This document shows, one piece after another, positions 55,697-57,213 of a stretch of 57,213 bases of DNA. The DNA lies in assembly GCF_040199715.1 (NCBI RefSeq), contig NZ_JBEFNA010000011.1:1-57213 (forward strand), written 5' to 3'. The notes below the pieces were generated by a model, which had not been told where the DNA came from, ran no database searches, and saw nothing but the letters and a program-made list of their open reading frames with translations. How positions within the stretch are numbered: the first letter of the stretch is position 1; each line of letters starts with the position of its first letter. Source of the DNA: Fusobacterium sp. SYSU M8D902. GTDB taxonomy: Bacteria > Fusobacteriota > Fusobacteriia > Fusobacteriales > Fusobacteriaceae. The translations under genes and the position numbers were made by a program.

Positions 55697-55876
55697 TTTT
55701 CTACCTCCATCAAATAATATATTGGTTGACAACTTGACCTCGTGGTTCTACCACTTTGCTTTAAAAAAAGCGCCAACTTGTATTATTCTGTAAGGAAATT
55801 TTTTATTCCGATAATCATCTTATCAAACAAATCAAATTCTCGAAATATAACCTTACAATGTTTTTCTAAAAATCAA
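55697..55876 (-). promoter_or_regulatory. candidate structured region between rpsJ and rplC
   Basis: On the minus strand TGTAAGG (55857-55851) pairs with CCTTACA (55795-55789), enclosing GATAA/TTATC (55824-55810). Downstream are GCTTT/AAAGC and a stable GTGGT/ACCAC hairpin (55754-55742), then the rplC ribosome binding site. The gap is far longer than any other between S10 genes and may be a regulatory leader; no promoter was firmly identified in it. Confidence 0.4.
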
Positions 55877-56188
55877 CTAGATTTGTTTGATTTCTATTCC
55901 AACACCAGCTGGTAAGTTAACTGCTGTTAACGAAGCTATTGTCTTTTGTGTAGAATTGTTGATTTCAACCATTCTTCTGTGTACTCTCATTTCAAATTGT
56001 TCTCTTGAATCCTTGTTTACATGCACTGATCTTAATACAGTGTACTTTCTAATTTTAGTAGGTAATGGCATAGGTCCTGCGATCTCCGCTCTAGACTTTT
56101 TAGCAACTTCCGCTATTTTCTTAGCTGATTGATCTAATAAAGTGTGATCATAAGCTTTTAAGTAGATTCTTAATTTGTTAGAAGCCAT
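55877..56188 (-). CDS. rpsJ: 30S ribosomal protein S10
   Basis: The 103-residue S10 (NusE), also an antitermination partner of Nus[21 protein letters not shown] at the start, the [28 protein letters not shown] loop, and EIKQI-type end. First gene of the S10 operon. AGGAGG precedes the ATG. Confidence 0.98.
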   Translation of the reverse strand: MASNKLRIYLKAYDHTLLDQSAKKIAEVAKKSRAEIAGPMPLPTKIRKYTVLRSVHVNKDSREQFEMRVHRRMVEINNSTQKTIASLTAVNLPAGVGIEIKQI

Positions 56189-56220
56189 TTATTCTTTACA
56201 CCTCCTTGAAAATTATCTTT

Positions 56221-56242
56221 AAGGATTTTTTCAAATATCCTT
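56221..56242 (-). promoter_or_regulatory. hairpin in the rpsJ leader
   Basis: AAGGAT (56242-56237 on the minus strand) pairs with ATCCTT (56226-56221) around ten bases, between the predicted start site and the ribosome binding site of rpsJ. Short; a regulatory role is only a possibility. Confidence 0.3.
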
Positions 56243-56255
56243 ATACACTTTAAAG

Positions 56256-56264
56256 AGTATATCA
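56256..56264 (-). promoter_or_regulatory. extended -10 promoter of the S10 operon
   Basis: On the minus strand TGATATACT (TATACT at 56261-56256) forms an extended -10 about 65 bases before the rpsJ start; no good -35 is seen at 17 bases. Confidence 0.5.
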
Positions 56265-56424
56265 TACTTTCCCAAAAAAGAAAAGCTTTTTTTTATTTTT
56301 TTCTAAAGTTTTTTTGAGTTTTTTTCAAATATAGATTTAGAGATCATTTTACAAGGAAACAACCAGCAAAAATTTCCAATCTTCAATCTTTATTATTATT
56401 TTATATATTTTTCTATAAAAAAAA

Positions 56425-56443
56425 GGAAGCTTTAAAAGCTCCC
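56425..56443 (-). terminator. intrinsic terminator after tuf
   Basis: On the minus strand GGGAGCTTT and AAAGCTTCC pair (one G-U pair) around a one-base loop, followed by TTTTTTTT. It lies 15 bases past the tuf stop and separates tuf from S10. Confidence 0.8.
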
Positions 56444-56457
56444 TTTCATATCAATTA

Positions 56458-57213
56458 TTATTTAAGAATTTCAGCAACTACTCCTGAAGCTACTGTTCTT
56501 CCACCTTCTCTGATAGCGAATCTTAATCCTGTTTCCATTGCGATCGCGTGGATTAATTCAACTCTCATTTCGATGTTGTCTCCTGGCATTACCATTTCTA
56601 CTCCTTCTGGTAATGTGATTGCTCCAGTTATGTCAGTTGTTCTGAAGTAGAATTGTGGTCTGTATCCTGAGAAGAATGGAGTATGTCTTCCTCCCTCTTC
56701 TTTAGTTAATACGTATACTTCTGATCTGAAGTTTGTATGTGGAGTGATTGATCCTGGCTTAGCTAGAACTTGTCCTCTTTCTACGTCTTCTTTCTTAGTT
56801 CCTCTTAATAATGCTCCGATGTTGTCTCCTGCTTGTCCTTGGTCAAGTAGTTTTCTGAACATCTCTACTCCTGTACAAGTTGTTTTTGTAGTTGGTTTTA
56901 TTCCTACTATTTCAACTTCTTCTCCAACTTTGATGATTCCTCTTTCTACTCTTCCAGTTACAACTGTTCCTCTTCCTGTGATTGTGAATACATCTTCTAT
57001 TGGCATTAAGAATGGTTGGTCTACTGCTCTTTCTGGAGTTGGGATATACTCATCTACTGCGTTCATTAATTCCATGATTTTGTCTACCCATTGTTGCTCT
57101 CCATTTAATGCTCCTAATGAAGATCCAGCTACTACAGGGATGTCATCTCCTGGGAATCCGTACTCAGTTAATAACTCTCTTACTTCCATTTCTACTAATT
57201 CTAGTAACTCAGC
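56458..57213 (-). CDS. tuf: elongation factor Tu, C-terminal part (gene continues past the window)
   Basis: 251 residues are visible; the reading frame is open through the window's right edge, so the start and most of the GTPase domain lie outside. Seen are the end of domain 1 ([27 protein letters not shown]), domain 2 ([51 protein letters not shown]) and domain 3 ([50 protein letters not shown]). It sits upstream of S10 in the common tuf-rpsJ order and is terminated separately. Confidence 0.98.
   Translation of the reverse strand, partial: AELLELVEMEVRELLTEYGFPGDDIPVVAGSSLGALNGEQQWVDKIMELMNAVDEYIPTPERAVDQPFLMPIEDVFTITGRGTVVTGRVERGIIKVGEEVEIVGIKPTTKTTCTGVEMFRKLLDQGQAGDNIGALLRGTKKEDVERGQVLAKPGSITPHTNFRSEVYVLTKEEGGRHTPFFSGYRPQFYFRTTDITGAITLPEGVEMVMPGDNIEMRVELIHAIAMETGLRFAIREGGRTVASGVVAEILK

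Overview
The window is AT-rich, gene-dense bacterial chromosome that most resembles Fusobacterium (phylum Fusobacteriota). The support is the codon and base composition, the S10/spc/alpha ribosomal protein order, an H. influenzae-like SiaP, and the mix of Gram-negative envelope genes (RseP, PpiD-like foldase) with Gram-positive-like traits (strong AGGAGG ribosome binding sites, a zinc-lid adenylate kinase). The species cannot be fixed from the sequence alone. No rRNA, tRNA, CRISPR array, intact transposase or prophage is visible.

Layout. At 1-513 there is an unexplained AT-rich edge and then the RNase P RNA gene (rnpB). At 523-17046 there is a minus-strand housekeeping block: a TPM-like membrane protein, a Nif3-like protein, a degenerate sigma-70 paralogue, rpoD, dnaG, a PpiD-like foldase, a sigma-54-type activator with a degraded receiver domain, then rseP-tmk-dxr-cdsA-uppS, frr-pyrH and tsf-rpsB. 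At 17272-21611 there are small accessory genes: nicotinamidase, a hemolysin III family protein, a LysE-type exporter, a GNAT acetyltransferase and an ArsB/NhaD-type transporter. A roughly 310-bp gene-free, strongly folded, IS200/IS605-end-like element lies at 18549-18858. At 21663-24455 are eno and pyk.

At 24809-32847 is a sialic acid uptake and catabolism locus: nanE, yhcH, nanK, a fused siaQM TRAP permease, siaP, a LacI-family regulator, and a divergent SSS-type sialic acid symporter. Three promoters in this locus share one design: TTGACA, a 17-base spacer, a TAT-type -10, and then a copy of the dyad TGTTCACGWGAACA just after the predicted transcription start. This suggests one repressor controls both transporters and the yhcH-nanE unit. 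The sialic acid lyase nanA is not in the window.

At 32920-39259 are a ComF-like phosphoribosyltransferase, a cold shock protein, a PTS locus (PRD-type activator, a transporter with the unusual domain order EIIA-EIIC-EIIB, and a separate EIIA) and a C-GCAxxG-C-C protein. At 39320-57213 are the alpha, spc and S10 operons and the 3' part of tuf. A DMT permease with its own promoter and terminator is inserted between secY and adk. Ten genes here begin with GTG or TTG, and the rpsM, rplC and rpsB upstream regions can fold into candidate autoregulatory leaders.

There is no single spectacular new system. The most interesting signals are the three-operator sialate regulon, the solitary folded IS605-like element, the ribosomal leaders, the degenerate sigma paralogue behind rpoD, and a recurring pattern of intrinsic terminators placed a few tens of bases before the next co-directional gene. 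All functional statements are reading-based; no database search was run.
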